A DNA stretch of 64,000 bases from Methylomonas methanica MC09 (GTDB lineage Bacteria > Pseudomonadota > Gammaproteobacteria > Methylococcales > Methylomonadaceae): NCBI RefSeq assembly GCF_000214665.1, contig NC_015572.1:1798001-1862000 (forward strand), written 5' to 3'. This document shows, one piece after another, positions 44,425 through 52,872 of the stretch; position 1 is the stretch's first letter, and each line of letters starts with the position of its first letter. The position numbers were made by a program, and so were the translations under genes. The notes beneath the pieces were generated by a model that saw only the letters and a list, made by a program, of their open reading frames with translations, did not search any database and was not told the DNA's origin.

Positions 44425-45900
44425 TTAATCTCGTTTCTTTTTCATTTCTTCCAATTCGGTCAAGAAAAAATTTAATCGTTCGTCGAGGATGGCCTGCATC
44501 TGATAATTGAGGTTTTTTTCCTGTTTCGCCAAACGTATTTGCAGAATGGCGTCTTCGGTTTGGCCGCTGGCGAAATAATGTTCGGCCATATAGCGGTGCG
44601 ATTCCGCCGGTTGGTTAAGGTCCGCGTATATTTCAGCCAGGGTCTGATAGTAAAACGGACGTTCTTTCTGATTGTCCGACAGGCTTTGCAATACTTGTTT
44701 GGCTTGTTCCGGTTTCGAGTTTTTTAGCAGGGAGCGGGTATATTCGATTTTAATGGCATCGTCGCTGGGAAAATTTTGGCTGGCTTTGGCGAATAACTGG
44801 TTGGCTTTGTCGAATAACTGGTTGGCTTTGTCGAACTCATGATTTTCCATAGCCGTGCGGGCTAGTGCCGCGATATATTGGGGCTGGTTGGGATATTGTT
44901 CTGTCAATTGCCGAAATATTTCGCCGGCGGCTTGATACTGCAAATTTTGTAAATGAACCAAACCGATGCCGTAGCGCGCCACAGCGCGCTGTTCGTTGGT
45001 GCCTTGTTGTTCAAAAGTTGAGAAATGTTTAAGGGCGGCCTCTTTATTATGCGTGGTTAGTGCATATAATTTGGCTTTGGTAAGCAAATAGCCCATCGAG
45101 TCCGGGTATTGCCGGTACGGGTAGACTTCCGCCCGGCCGCGGGTGTCGGCGATCCTGCTTTCGGAGACCGGGTGAGTTCTCAGGAATTCAGGTACGCCCT
45201 TACCGTAGTAACGGGTGGATTGCTGCAAGCGTTCGAAGAAAGTCGGCATGCTGCGCGGGTCGAAACTGGATTCGGCCAGGGTTTGCATGCCGACCCGGTC
45301 GGCTTCCTTTTCGTTGTCGCGGGTAAAATTAATTTGGAATTGCACGCTGCCGGCTTGTACCGCCATTAAAGCGGCCTGACCCATGCTCGGCGATTGGGTG
45401 CCGATTAATATCGCCGCCAGGGTGGCGGCAACGGTGGGAATGGACATCTTGCTGGAGGTTTCTATTTGCCGGTACAAATGCCGTTGCGTGACGTGGCCGA
45501 TCTCATGCGCCATGACCGAGGCCAGTTCGCTCTCGGCTTCGGTCAGCAGAATCAGCCCCGAGTTAACGCCTATATAGCCCCCGGGGCCGGCGAATGCGTT
45601 GATGTTGGGGTCCATTACCACGAAAAAATGAAAAGGCGTGGAGGGGTTGTCGCTGTGCGCGGCCAGTTGTCGGCCTATGCTCTGGATATATTGCTGTATC
45701 TCCAGATCCTGGCTGATTTCCGTTTGCGAGTGCAGATTGCGGAAAAAGTACGCGCCGAACTCTTGTTCCTCGATAGGCGAAATCAGCGCGCCGGACGAAT
45801 CACCCATGTCCGGCAGCTGGATTTTTTCAATTTCGACCGCGTTAGGTAGCGAGGGAAGCAAACTCAAGGCAATGGCTGCTGTTAAAGCGGATAATTTCAT
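44425..45900 (-). CDS. bepA: Periplasmic M48-family metalloprotease/chaperone, BepA-like
   Basis: Supports outer-membrane protein assembly and degrades stalled LptD in the E. coli homologue. The 491 residues begin with a signal peptide (about 1-21). The M48 domain has zinc site HEIGH (132-136) and a downstream DNEKEADRVGM helix with the third ligand. A C-terminal TPR region (about 260-480) follows. Inside the TPR part a 21-bp tandem duplication adds a repeated FDKANQL unit. Monocistronic, divergent from tusD. Confidence 0.92.
   Translation of the reverse strand: MKLSALTAAIALSLLPSLPNAVEIEKIQLPDMGDSSGALISPIEEQEFGAYFFRNLHSQTEISQDLEIQQYIQSIGRQLAAHSDNPSTPFHFFVVMDPNINAFAGPGGYIGVNSGLILLTEAESELASVMAHEIGHVTQRHLYRQIETSSKMSIPTVAATLAAILIGTQSPSMGQAALMAVQAGSVQFQINFTRDNEKEADRVGMQTLAESSFDPRSMPTFFERLQQSTRYYGKGVPEFLRTHPVSESRIADTRGRAEVYPYRQYPDSMGYLLTKAKLYALTTHNKEAALKHFSTFEQQGTNEQRAVARYGIGLVHLQNLQYQAAGEIFRQLTEQYPNQPQYIAALARTAMENHEFDKANQLFDKANQLFAKASQNFPSDDAIKIEYTRSLLKNSKPEQAKQVLQSLSDNQKERPFYYQTLAEIYADLNQPAESHRYMAEHYFASGQTEDAILQIRLAKQEKNLNYQMQAILDERLNFFLTELEEMKKKRD
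44791..44832 (-). repeat. 21-bp in-frame tandem duplication in the bepA-like gene
   Basis: Bases 44791-44811 and 44812-44832 are identical 21-base copies, encoding two successive heptapeptide copies; a diverged third copy lies alongside (FAKA). The duplication keeps the reading frame and extends one TPR helix by whole heptads. Confidence 0.9.
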
Positions 45901-46031
45901 GATAAGTCGGACGATACCGGAGTCGATTGGTTTGCGTGCTAATGGAGTAACCGGGAAATTTAGGCCGGCATGTTATGCTGATGCCGCTACGATCAATTAT
46001 AAGTGATTTAGTTTAAATACCTCATAAACTC

Positions 46032-46421
46032 ATGAAATATGCTATTCAAGTCAACGCCGGTCCGTATGCGTCCAATGGCGGTTTAATCGCCCAGCGTTTT
46101 ATTCAGGCGGCCTTGCGGGATCGGCACCAAATTCTACGGGTGTTTTTTTACCAGGAAGGCATTCAGCATGCATTCCGCCACGCATTGCCCCCCGATGACG
46201 AAATGAATTTAAGTGCGATCTGGTCGCAACTTGCCGCCGAACACGGTATCGATTTGGTCGTGTGTATTTCCGCCGCCCAGCGGCGCGGTTTGCTGTGCGA
46301 GGACGAAGCGCGGCGCCAAGGGTTGGCGGACAATCATCTGGCCGAGGGTTTTCGGATTGCCGGCTTGGGTCAGTGGCTGGAGGCAAGCTTGAAGGCCGAT
46401 CGCTGTCTGGTATTTGGATAA
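46032..46421 (+). CDS. tusD: Sulfur relay protein TusD/DsrE family
   Basis: Accepts persulfide sulfur in the relay used for 2-thiouridine modification of tRNA wobble positions. The 129 residues place the active cysteine at Cys78 (LVVCISAAQRRGL), the same position as E. coli TusD, and include the opening VNAGPYASNGGLIAQRFIQAAL. tusC follows after six bases. Members of the family also function in sulfur oxidation, but a short tus-type pair favours tRNA thiolation. Confidence 0.9.
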   Translation: MKYAIQVNAGPYASNGGLIAQRFIQAALRDRHQILRVFFYQEGIQHAFRHALPPDDEMNLSAIWSQLAAEHGIDLVVCISAAQRRGLLCEDEARRQGLADNHLAEGFRIAGLGQWLEASLKADRCLVFG

Positions 46422-46427
46422 GTTATC

Positions 46428-46784
46428 ATGAAAAGATATTTGTTTGTCATGCGCCATTTGCCGCATGTAAGCAGCCATGTGCAGGAAACCTTGGATCAAA
46501 TCCTGACGACGGCCGCATTTGATCAATCGGTTGCGGTTTTGTTTCTGGACGACGGTGTGTTTCAGTTGAAAACCCGGCAAGACTCGCAAGTCATGGTGTT
46601 AAAAAATACGGCGGCAATTTTTACCGCTTTAGAGTTATACGAGATAAAAGATGTGTTTGTGGAAGCGGAATCCCTGGCGGATAGAGGGGTGGGTTTGGAT
46701 GATCTGATTTTGCCGGTGCGGACGATTCCGCGCGCCGATGTCAATGCGCTGATTCGGTGTCAGGATGTGATTGTACCGGATTGA
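46428..46784 (+). CDS. tusC: Sulfur relay protein TusC/DsrF family
   Basis: A structural partner in the TusBCD complex, 118 residues (FVMRHLPHVSSHVQETLDQILTTAAFDQSVAVLFLDDGVFQL is the family core, split here only for description). It has no conserved catalytic cysteine, as usual for TusC. It follows tusD by six bases. tusB, normally next, is absent; the following gene encodes a PilZ protein. Confidence 0.88.
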   Translation: MKRYLFVMRHLPHVSSHVQETLDQILTTAAFDQSVAVLFLDDGVFQLKTRQDSQVMVLKNTAAIFTALELYEIKDVFVEAESLADRGVGLDDLILPVRTIPRADVNALIRCQDVIVPD

Positions 46785-46859
46785 TATAGGAAATTTTGCC
46801 GGTTTTAGACTGTCGTCAGCTAAAATTGGTTGGAACAACTACCTGTTAGGACAGTATAT

Positions 46860-47441
46860 ATGGCAGAAGAATTTGAAGAGAAAAGACGCTATTTTCGGGT
46901 GAGCGATACCATTAGTTTGCTGTATACAGTCGTCAACGAGATACAGGTCAAACAACTTAGTCATGTTTCCCGCGATGTGTTAAGCACCTGCAGTCTGGCC
47001 GCCGCGCTTGAGGTGTTGAATCAGGAGGCGGCGGCCTTGGCGCCCCGTTTGGACAGGCGCGACCCGGAAATGTTCGAGTATCTGAAAATTCTGGATAATA
47101 AGATCAATTTGATCGTGCAATCCTTGGCGCCTCGGCAGGACGACTTTTCCGAACAGGACAAGCGCGAAGTCAATTTAAGTGCGGCAGGGGTGGCCTTTAC
47201 CAACAACGTGGCGATTCCTGTCGATACCTTGTTGGAGTTGCGCATGGTGCTGACCTCCTGCCTAGCCGTAATCGTCGCTTACGGCCGGGTTGCCCAATGC
47301 AAGGATATTTCCCAAGACAATACCGAGCATCCCTATGCAATATGTGTTGAATACGTCAATATGAAGGAAGAAGACCGAGAACTCTTGATCAAACATGTGA
47401 TTAAAAAACAAATGCAGCAGTTGCGTGACAAGAACGCCTAG
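46860..47441 (+). CDS. PilZ-domain protein with helical insertion
   Basis: A likely cyclic-di-GMP receptor. The ATG at 46860 is preferred over a TTG at 46830: AGGA lies eight bases upstream, and the product then opens MAEEFEEKRRYFRVSD. The 193 residues contain RxxxR (Arg9, Arg13) and NxSxxG (Asn105-Gly110) of the PilZ ligand site, separated by roughly 90 mainly helical residues instead of the usual 20-30. The insertion suggests an oligomeric, atypical PilZ protein. No output domain is present, so it probably works by contact with a partner. Confidence 0.82.
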   Translation: MAEEFEEKRRYFRVSDTISLLYTVVNEIQVKQLSHVSRDVLSTCSLAAALEVLNQEAAALAPRLDRRDPEMFEYLKILDNKINLIVQSLAPRQDDFSEQDKREVNLSAAGVAFTNNVAIPVDTLLELRMVLTSCLAVIVAYGRVAQCKDISQDNTEHPYAICVEYVNMKEEDRELLIKHVIKKQMQQLRDKNA

Positions 47442-47473
47442 TCAGGCCGGCACTGTTTGGATTTCTATTCTTT

Positions 47474-48466
47474 ATGTCGATTTCCGATCAACTTATCCGC
47501 TTGCTTAATTTATTGGCCGACGGTCAATTTCACTCGGGTACCGAACTGGCCAGTGTGTTGGATGTCAGTCGCTCGGCGGTTTGGAAACACTTGCACGCTC
47601 TGGACGGCTTGGGTATAGAGCTGGTGGGGGTGAGCGGCAAAGGCTATAAATTGCAGCGGCCTATACAATTGCTGGATCGGCAGCAAATAAGCGGCCGGCT
47701 TGAGTCAAGGGCGAAAGCTCTGATTTCCGAGCTGGAGATTTATCCGGCCATCGCCTCGACTAACGGCTATTTAATGCAGCTAGCACAGCGTTCCCAGGCG
47801 ACCGGCCGAGTGTGTCTGGCCGAATATCAAACCGCCGGCAAAGGCCGTCGCGGTCGAACCTGGGTTTCACCGTTCGGGCACAATATCTACTTATCCATAC
47901 TCTGGCGCTATCAAAACGGGCCGGGCGCCATTGCCGGCTTGAGTTTGGCGTTGGGCGTCGCCGTGGCGCGGGCCTTGTCCCGGGCCGGCGTGCAGGAAGT
48001 GGGTTTGAAATGGCCTAACGACATTTATTGGCGCGAACGCAAACTGGCCGGTATTTTAATCGAAGTGTCCGGGGAAAGCGGCGGACCTTGCCATGCGGTA
48101 ATCGGCTTGGGTTTGAATTTGTACCTGCCCGAACAGCAAGCCGAAACTATCGAACAAGCCTGGGTCGACCTGCGCCACATTATGGGTGACGACGTGATGC
48201 AGCAGCGCAATCGACTGGTGGCGTTGCTGTTGAATGAAATGCTGCCGGTAATCGCCGATTTTGAAGAGCAAACGCTACGGGCTTTTATTGGCGATTGGCG
48301 AAAATGGGATTGCATGCGGGGCAAAGCCGTCAGTATTTATATCGGCGAACAGGCGTTTACCGGGATTGTGCGCGGTATCGACGAACAGGGTTTGTTGTTG
48401 CTGGAAGATGAGCAAGGCAAGCAGCGTGCCTTTGCCTCGGGCGAAGTCAGTTTCAGAGCGACATGA
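47474..48466 (+). CDS. birA: Bifunctional biotin-protein ligase / biotin operon repressor
   Basis: Attaches biotin to acetyl-CoA carboxylase carrier protein and may repress biotin synthesis. The 330 residues have an N-terminal winged helix (GTELASVLDVSRSAVWKHLHAL, about 22-45). The ligase domain follows, with GKGRRGRTWVSPFG, KWPNDIYWRERKLAGILIE, and a C-terminal SH3-like domain (FTGIVRGIDEQGLLLLE). It overlaps coaX by four bases. Confidence 0.96.
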   Translation: MSISDQLIRLLNLLADGQFHSGTELASVLDVSRSAVWKHLHALDGLGIELVGVSGKGYKLQRPIQLLDRQQISGRLESRAKALISELEIYPAIASTNGYLMQLAQRSQATGRVCLAEYQTAGKGRRGRTWVSPFGHNIYLSILWRYQNGPGAIAGLSLALGVAVARALSRAGVQEVGLKWPNDIYWRERKLAGILIEVSGESGGPCHAVIGLGLNLYLPEQQAETIEQAWVDLRHIMGDDVMQQRNRLVALLLNEMLPVIADFEEQTLRAFIGDWRKWDCMRGKAVSIYIGEQAFTGIVRGIDEQGLLLLEDEQGKQRAFASGEVSFRAT

Positions 48467-49203
48467 ACCTTTTGCTGGACATCGGAAACACGCGTCTTAA
48501 ATGGGCGACAGAGGATCAGGGGCAGATAGATGAAAGCCATGCGTGCGATTATCGCCAGCCCGGTTGTTTAGCCAGCCTTGAGCGAGCTTGGCGGGGAATC
48601 AGCGTTTCGCGGAACCTGGCCATTGCCTCGGTTTCCGAGAAGCAGGTGCTGGATAGTCTGATCCAGCTGGGTCAAACGCTGTGGCCTCAATGCCGACTGC
48701 TGATCCCGCAAGCCTCTGCTGCGGCATTTGGGGTGACCAATGCTTATCAGCAACCTGAAAAGCTGGGTATCGATCGCTGGCTGGCAATGATAGCGGCTCA
48801 TAATCTTTATCCGGGTAATGTCTGTGTTGTAGACTGCGGAACCGCGGTGACGCTGGATGTGGTGCGGGCCGACGGACGGCATTTGGGCGGTTTGATCTGT
48901 CCCGGGTTAAACGTAATGAAACAGGCGCTGGTTTCCAACACCGCCGATTTAATGTTTACCCAGCGAAGTTATGATACCGAACTGGGTTCGGCGACCGACG
49001 TTGCCATTGCCAACGGTGTTTGCGCTGCCGTAATCGGCTTAATCGAGCATACACTGTCTAAACTGGATGCAGACTATCGACTGGTACTGACCGGCGGCGA
49101 TGCGGCGTATCTCGTCGACTTGTTGCGCGTATCCGTTTCGTACGACCGTGACTTGGTGCTAAAAGGCTTGTCGATTTTTTGCCGGGGAGACGCTAACTTG
49201 TGA
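48463..49203 (+). CDS. coaX: Type III pantothenate kinase
   Basis: Phosphorylates pantothenate, the first step of coenzyme A synthesis, using a monovalent-cation-dependent ASKHA fold. The 246 residues show LLDIGNTRLKWA (phosphate loop), YQQPEKLGIDRWLAMIAA, VDCGTAVTLDVV, GGLICPGLNVM and TGGDAAYL. The start overlaps birA (ATGA) and the stop overlaps the SPOR gene (GTGA), a common birA-coaX-SPOR arrangement. Confidence 0.96.
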   Translation: MNLLLDIGNTRLKWATEDQGQIDESHACDYRQPGCLASLERAWRGISVSRNLAIASVSEKQVLDSLIQLGQTLWPQCRLLIPQASAAAFGVTNAYQQPEKLGIDRWLAMIAAHNLYPGNVCVVDCGTAVTLDVVRADGRHLGGLICPGLNVMKQALVSNTADLMFTQRSYDTELGSATDVAIANGVCAAVIGLIEHTLSKLDADYRLVLTGGDAAYLVDLLRVSVSYDRDLVLKGLSIFCRGDANL

Positions 49204-49988
49204 AACCGCTGTTTTTTCTGCTCTGTGTATTGAATATTGGCTTTTTTCTTTGGCAATTTCACGCCGGTAAACTGAGTCCGGTTGTCCCTGCGGTGCAGTC
49301 CGGAGTTGTTAAGGTATTGACGGTAGACGAATATCGCCGGGCTCAGCGCGGCTCGCAAATTGCCGGATTGATTCAAGATGACATCCAACGCTGGCAACAA
49401 GCGGATGTCGACTACATGCTGACTGAGCTTAGCGGTCCGCAGAAATATGCGGCGCTGGAGAATGTCGAAACCTCGACTAAACCGCCCGCAGATGTTAAAG
49501 AAGCCAAAGCCGAAATTTTGCCCGAACCCGTTCAGCCGGTCATCGTGCGTAAATGTTTCGAAGCCGGACCTTTCGCGGACGAGGCCAGTGCCAAAAAGTG
49601 GTTGGCGCAAAAAGCCTTGAGCAGTAAACAAATTCTGCTGAGAGAGAAGGTCGTCAGTAGTGATTTTCAGGTGTATTACCCGGCAGCAAAAACCCCGGAA
49701 CTGTCCCGAACGGACAAATTTTTCCTGAAAGAAAAAGGTTTGCTCGATATCTGGATGATTCAGGACGGCGAAAAGAAAGGCGCGTTTTCCTTAGGCGTAT
49801 TTCGCGATAAAGCGCGGGCGGCGCTATTTAAAAGCCAGCTGGCCGCTAAAGGGGTTGCATCAGAAATTCGGCGCCGCGATCAGACGGAGCAGCAATGGTT
49901 TGTCAAACTGGCGCTGGATAAGGCCAGCGTCAAACAATACGAATCGGCTGCAATTCAGTTATCGGCTTGCGTCAATAATCAGCGATAG
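49200..49988 (+). CDS. SPOR-domain membrane protein
   Basis: A 262-residue protein with a GTG start overlapping the coaX stop. It has an N-terminal hydrophobic anchor (about 3-17, LFFLLCVLNIGFFLW), a linker, and a C-terminal SPOR-like domain (FSLGVFRDKARAALFKSQLAAKG, then WFVKLAL). SPOR domains bind denuded peptidoglycan at division sites, so a periplasmic cell-wall role is likely; no enzyme domain is seen. Confidence 0.82.
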   Translation: MKPLFFLLCVLNIGFFLWQFHAGKLSPVVPAVQSGVVKVLTVDEYRRAQRGSQIAGLIQDDIQRWQQADVDYMLTELSGPQKYAALENVETSTKPPADVKEAKAEILPEPVQPVIVRKCFEAGPFADEASAKKWLAQKALSSKQILLREKVVSSDFQVYYPAAKTPELSRTDKFFLKEKGLLDIWMIQDGEKKGAFSLGVFRDKARAALFKSQLAAKGVASEIRRRDQTEQQWFVKLALDKASVKQYESAAIQLSACVNNQR

Positions 49989-50014
49989 GCAGTGACTTTG
50001 AAGGGTCGGGATGG

Positions 50015-50992
50015 CTAAGACGAGTGCGTCTGCCAAATGCTGTTGATGTCGTTGGCCAGCGACATGGGGTCGAACGGTTTGGGAATCAGGCCCAGAACGC
50101 CTTCGCGTTTATAAGCTGCAATTTCGTGATTTTGAATCTTGGCTGTCATGAAAATAGCCGGTACTTTTTCGAGGCCGGGCGTGGCGCGCAATAGATCCAG
50201 GGTTTGTATGCCGGTCATGCCCGGTATCATCATGTCCAGTAAAAATAAATCGGGTAAAAAACTCCGGGCTTTTTGCAGAGCCTGATAGCCGTCGTCACAT
50301 ACTTCCAGTTCAAACCCGCCCAATAGTTCCATGGCCATTTTCGCAACGGTTTGAATGTCCGGGTCGTCCTCCACGTATAAAATTTTACCCAGCTTGCGGT
50401 GAGATTGCTGTGCTTCGGCCGCACGCTTGAAAACCAAGCGGTTGCTTCTCAATTCGGTGAGGTAAAAACGGCGATTGAATTCCAGAATATTGGGTATGGT
50501 ACGCGTGGTATCGCAAATCGAACAGTTGTATAAGGGCAACTGGCCTTTGGTCCATTGGCCGGGTTGATTAGCGACCAATTCAAAAACCGACCGTTCCAAA
50601 CAGGCAGGACAACGTAGTTCCGCGCCACTGGGTATGGCCAAATCATGCGCGGCAATATCGTCCAAGGCAGCATCGGTGGCGGCAAATTCGGACGATTGCT
50701 CGAGCAATATTTTTACCCCAATTCTGAATACTCGCTCGGAAATAGTCTTACACCAACGCACTTCGGCATGCAGTTGTTCCCTAGGTTGAAATTGATTTTC
50801 CACAATGATTAATAGCCGCTCCCCCACAGGCAGGGCCTTTATCACATCAAAAGACAAGCCGGAAAAACTCATGTCGTGGCAAACGGCCTGGTAAATTTTA
50901 GCGCCCATGGCTTCGACGTAGTCGTCCTGTAAGGGCGAAAACATCAAGTCGATACCGACACAGGGAAAGCGCGGTTGTTTCCTGGACGTCAT
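50015..50992 (-). CDS. PilZ-zinc ribbon-receiver fusion protein
   Basis: A 325-residue signalling protein. Residues 1-110 form a PilZ domain with RxxxR (Arg4, Arg8) and DxSxxG (Asp40-Gly45). Residues 125-165 have two cysteine pairs (C128/C131 and C157/C160), like a zinc ribbon. Residues 202-320 form a receiver domain with phosphoacceptor Asp253 (LLDMMIPGMTG). It would combine cyclic-di-GMP binding with phosphorelay input. The start overlaps the stop of the hybrid kinase by one base, so that kinase is its probable partner. Confidence 0.85.
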   Translation of the reverse strand: MTSRKQPRFPCVGIDLMFSPLQDDYVEAMGAKIYQAVCHDMSFSGLSFDVIKALPVGERLLIIVENQFQPREQLHAEVRWCKTISERVFRIGVKILLEQSSEFAATDAALDDIAAHDLAIPSGAELRCPACLERSVFELVANQPGQWTKGQLPLYNCSICDTTRTIPNILEFNRRFYLTELRSNRLVFKRAAEAQQSHRKLGKILYVEDDPDIQTVAKMAMELLGGFELEVCDDGYQALQKARSFLPDLFLLDMMIPGMTGIQTLDLLRATPGLEKVPAIFMTAKIQNHEIAAYKREGVLGLIPKPFDPMSLANDINSIWQTHSS

Positions 50993-52854
50993 TATTTGAT
51001 CGCGGCTTTTACGGTTTGAATCAGCTTGAAGTTGCTGGTGACGGATTTAACCAAGGCGGCGCTGACTTGGCTGGCAATACCTTCGCCAACATCTTGGGCA
51101 GAAAAAATAACGACTTTGGTGTGCGGGTGACGTTGCCTGATTTCCGGCAAGAGGGTCAGGCCGCTGCCATCGGGCAGGCCTACGTCCAATAATACCAAAT
51201 CAAACTGTAGGAGGCTCAATTGCTGCCTAGCCTCCCGCAAACTGCCGGCGGCCACCACGTCGGCGGTATCCGTGAGAATCAGCTCGACAATTTTGCGCAC
51301 ATCGGCTTCATCCTCGACCTGCAAAACCAGCGGGCGCCGCGAATGCAGGGATGCGGATTTGATACTCTGTACGGCATCGATCAGCTTTTGACTGTCGATA
51401 GGTTTCTGCAACCAGTCTACTATCCCTTGCTTGAGGTTGGTGCTATCGGCATATTTTTTATTGTCGTCGACGGAAACGATGACGACCGGGATTTCACCGC
51501 CCTGGTTCTGCAATTCTTTTAAAAACTCCAATCCGGACTGTCCGGGCAAAATGACGTCCAGCGTTATCGCTTCGTAATGGTTTTGCTGCAACAACTGTTT
51601 GGCTTGAATAGTGTCATAAGCAATTTCGGCGTTAAAGCCGGCATCGAACAAAATACGTTTGATTAAATGGGCTACATCCGGATCGTCCTCGATAATCAAA
51701 ATGGTTGCGGTGGGGTCTGTATTGGCGGGCAATCTATCTTTAATGTCGTTAATGGTCTGTAACGGCAAATCGACATGGAAAGTGGTACCCGATCCTTCGG
51801 CGGTTTCCACGCTGATGTTACCCTGATGTTTTTCGACAATGGCTTTGGCTATACTCAATCCTAAACCGGTTCCGCCGGTATGACGGTTATCGCTACCGTC
51901 GACTTGGGAAAATTTATCGAACAGGCGCGGCAGAAAATCTAGCGGGATGCCGGTGCCGTGGTCGCGCACGCTGATACGGGCAAAGCCCTGGCAGACGTTT
52001 AGCGATACGTCTACCGTGCCGTTTTGCGGAGAGAATTTTGCGGCGTTGGATAACAGGTTATTGATGACCTGGATCAAACGTTCCGGATCGGCGTTGACCT
52101 GTATCAAGCGGTCCTCGGGGACGAATTCAAATTGTATTCGATGCTCCACCGCGTAACTGCTGCAATCGGCGATGGCGTTCTCGATTAAATCGGCTAAAAC
52201 CAAGCGCTTGAAATCAAAGCGCAGATGGCCGGATTCGATTTTTTCAATATCCAGGATATCGTTGATCAGTAATAAAAGACGCTCGGTATTGTTGGTGGCG
52301 ATGGTCAATAACTCGTTGACTTTGTCCGGTAAAGTGCCGCAAAGTCCGCTGTTGATCAGGCCCAGGGCGCCGCGGATCGACGTGAGCGGGGTACGCAATT
52401 CGTGGCTGACGGTGGATATGAACTCGTTCTTCATGAGTTCGATTTTCTTGCGCTCGGTAATGTCCTTGATCAGGCCGGTGAACTGCAATTCGCCGTCTTG
52501 CCACATCTCGCTGATGGCCAGTTCTATTGGAAACGTCGAGCCGTCCTTGCGTTGCGCCATCACTTCGCGGTCGGTACCGATGACGTGTTTTTGCCCCGTA
52601 TTGATATAACGATCCATGTATTTGTCATGTTCGCTATTGTGCGGCTGAGGCATCAACATGTTTATTTTTTGGCCGATCAGTTCGTGGGCGCGGTAACCGA
52701 AAATCGATTCGGCTGCCTGATTGAAGGTCTTGATAATGCCTTGCCGGTCGATAGTGATCAGGGCATCGCTTAAGGTATTCAACAAGGTGTAATGACGTAT
52801 CTCCCAATTTTTGATTTGGTTTTGCAATTCATCGGATAGACGGTCGGTTGTCAT
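50992..52854 (-). CDS. Hybrid sensor histidine kinase with PAS and two receiver domains
   Basis: A cytoplasmic sensor of 620 residues without transmembrane segments. Order: PAS (about 20-140, LSDALITIDRQGIIKTFNQAAESIFGY), HisKA (FISTVSHELRTPLTSIRG), HATPase (NLLSNAAKFSPQNG; GTGLGLSIAKAIVEKHQG), receiver 1 (ITLDVILPGQSGLEFL) and receiver 2 (LVLLDVGLPDGSGL). All catalytic boxes look intact. It sits 18 bases from the next kinase gene and is contiguous with the PilZ-receiver gene, forming a three-gene minus-strand operon. Confidence 0.92.
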   Translation of the reverse strand: MTTDRLSDELQNQIKNWEIRHYTLLNTLSDALITIDRQGIIKTFNQAAESIFGYRAHELIGQKINMLMPQPHNSEHDKYMDRYINTGQKHVIGTDREVMAQRKDGSTFPIELAISEMWQDGELQFTGLIKDITERKKIELMKNEFISTVSHELRTPLTSIRGALGLINSGLCGTLPDKVNELLTIATNNTERLLLLINDILDIEKIESGHLRFDFKRLVLADLIENAIADCSSYAVEHRIQFEFVPEDRLIQVNADPERLIQVINNLLSNAAKFSPQNGTVDVSLNVCQGFARISVRDHGTGIPLDFLPRLFDKFSQVDGSDNRHTGGTGLGLSIAKAIVEKHQGNISVETAEGSGTTFHVDLPLQTINDIKDRLPANTDPTATILIIEDDPDVAHLIKRILFDAGFNAEIAYDTIQAKQLLQQNHYEAITLDVILPGQSGLEFLKELQNQGGEIPVVIVSVDDNKKYADSTNLKQGIVDWLQKPIDSQKLIDAVQSIKSASLHSRRPLVLQVEDEADVRKIVELILTDTADVVAAGSLREARQQLSLLQFDLVLLDVGLPDGSGLTLLPEIRQRHPHTKVVIFSAQDVGEGIASQVSAALVKSVTSNFKLIQTVKAAIK

Positions 52855-52872
52855 GGTTGAATGCGCCTTGAA

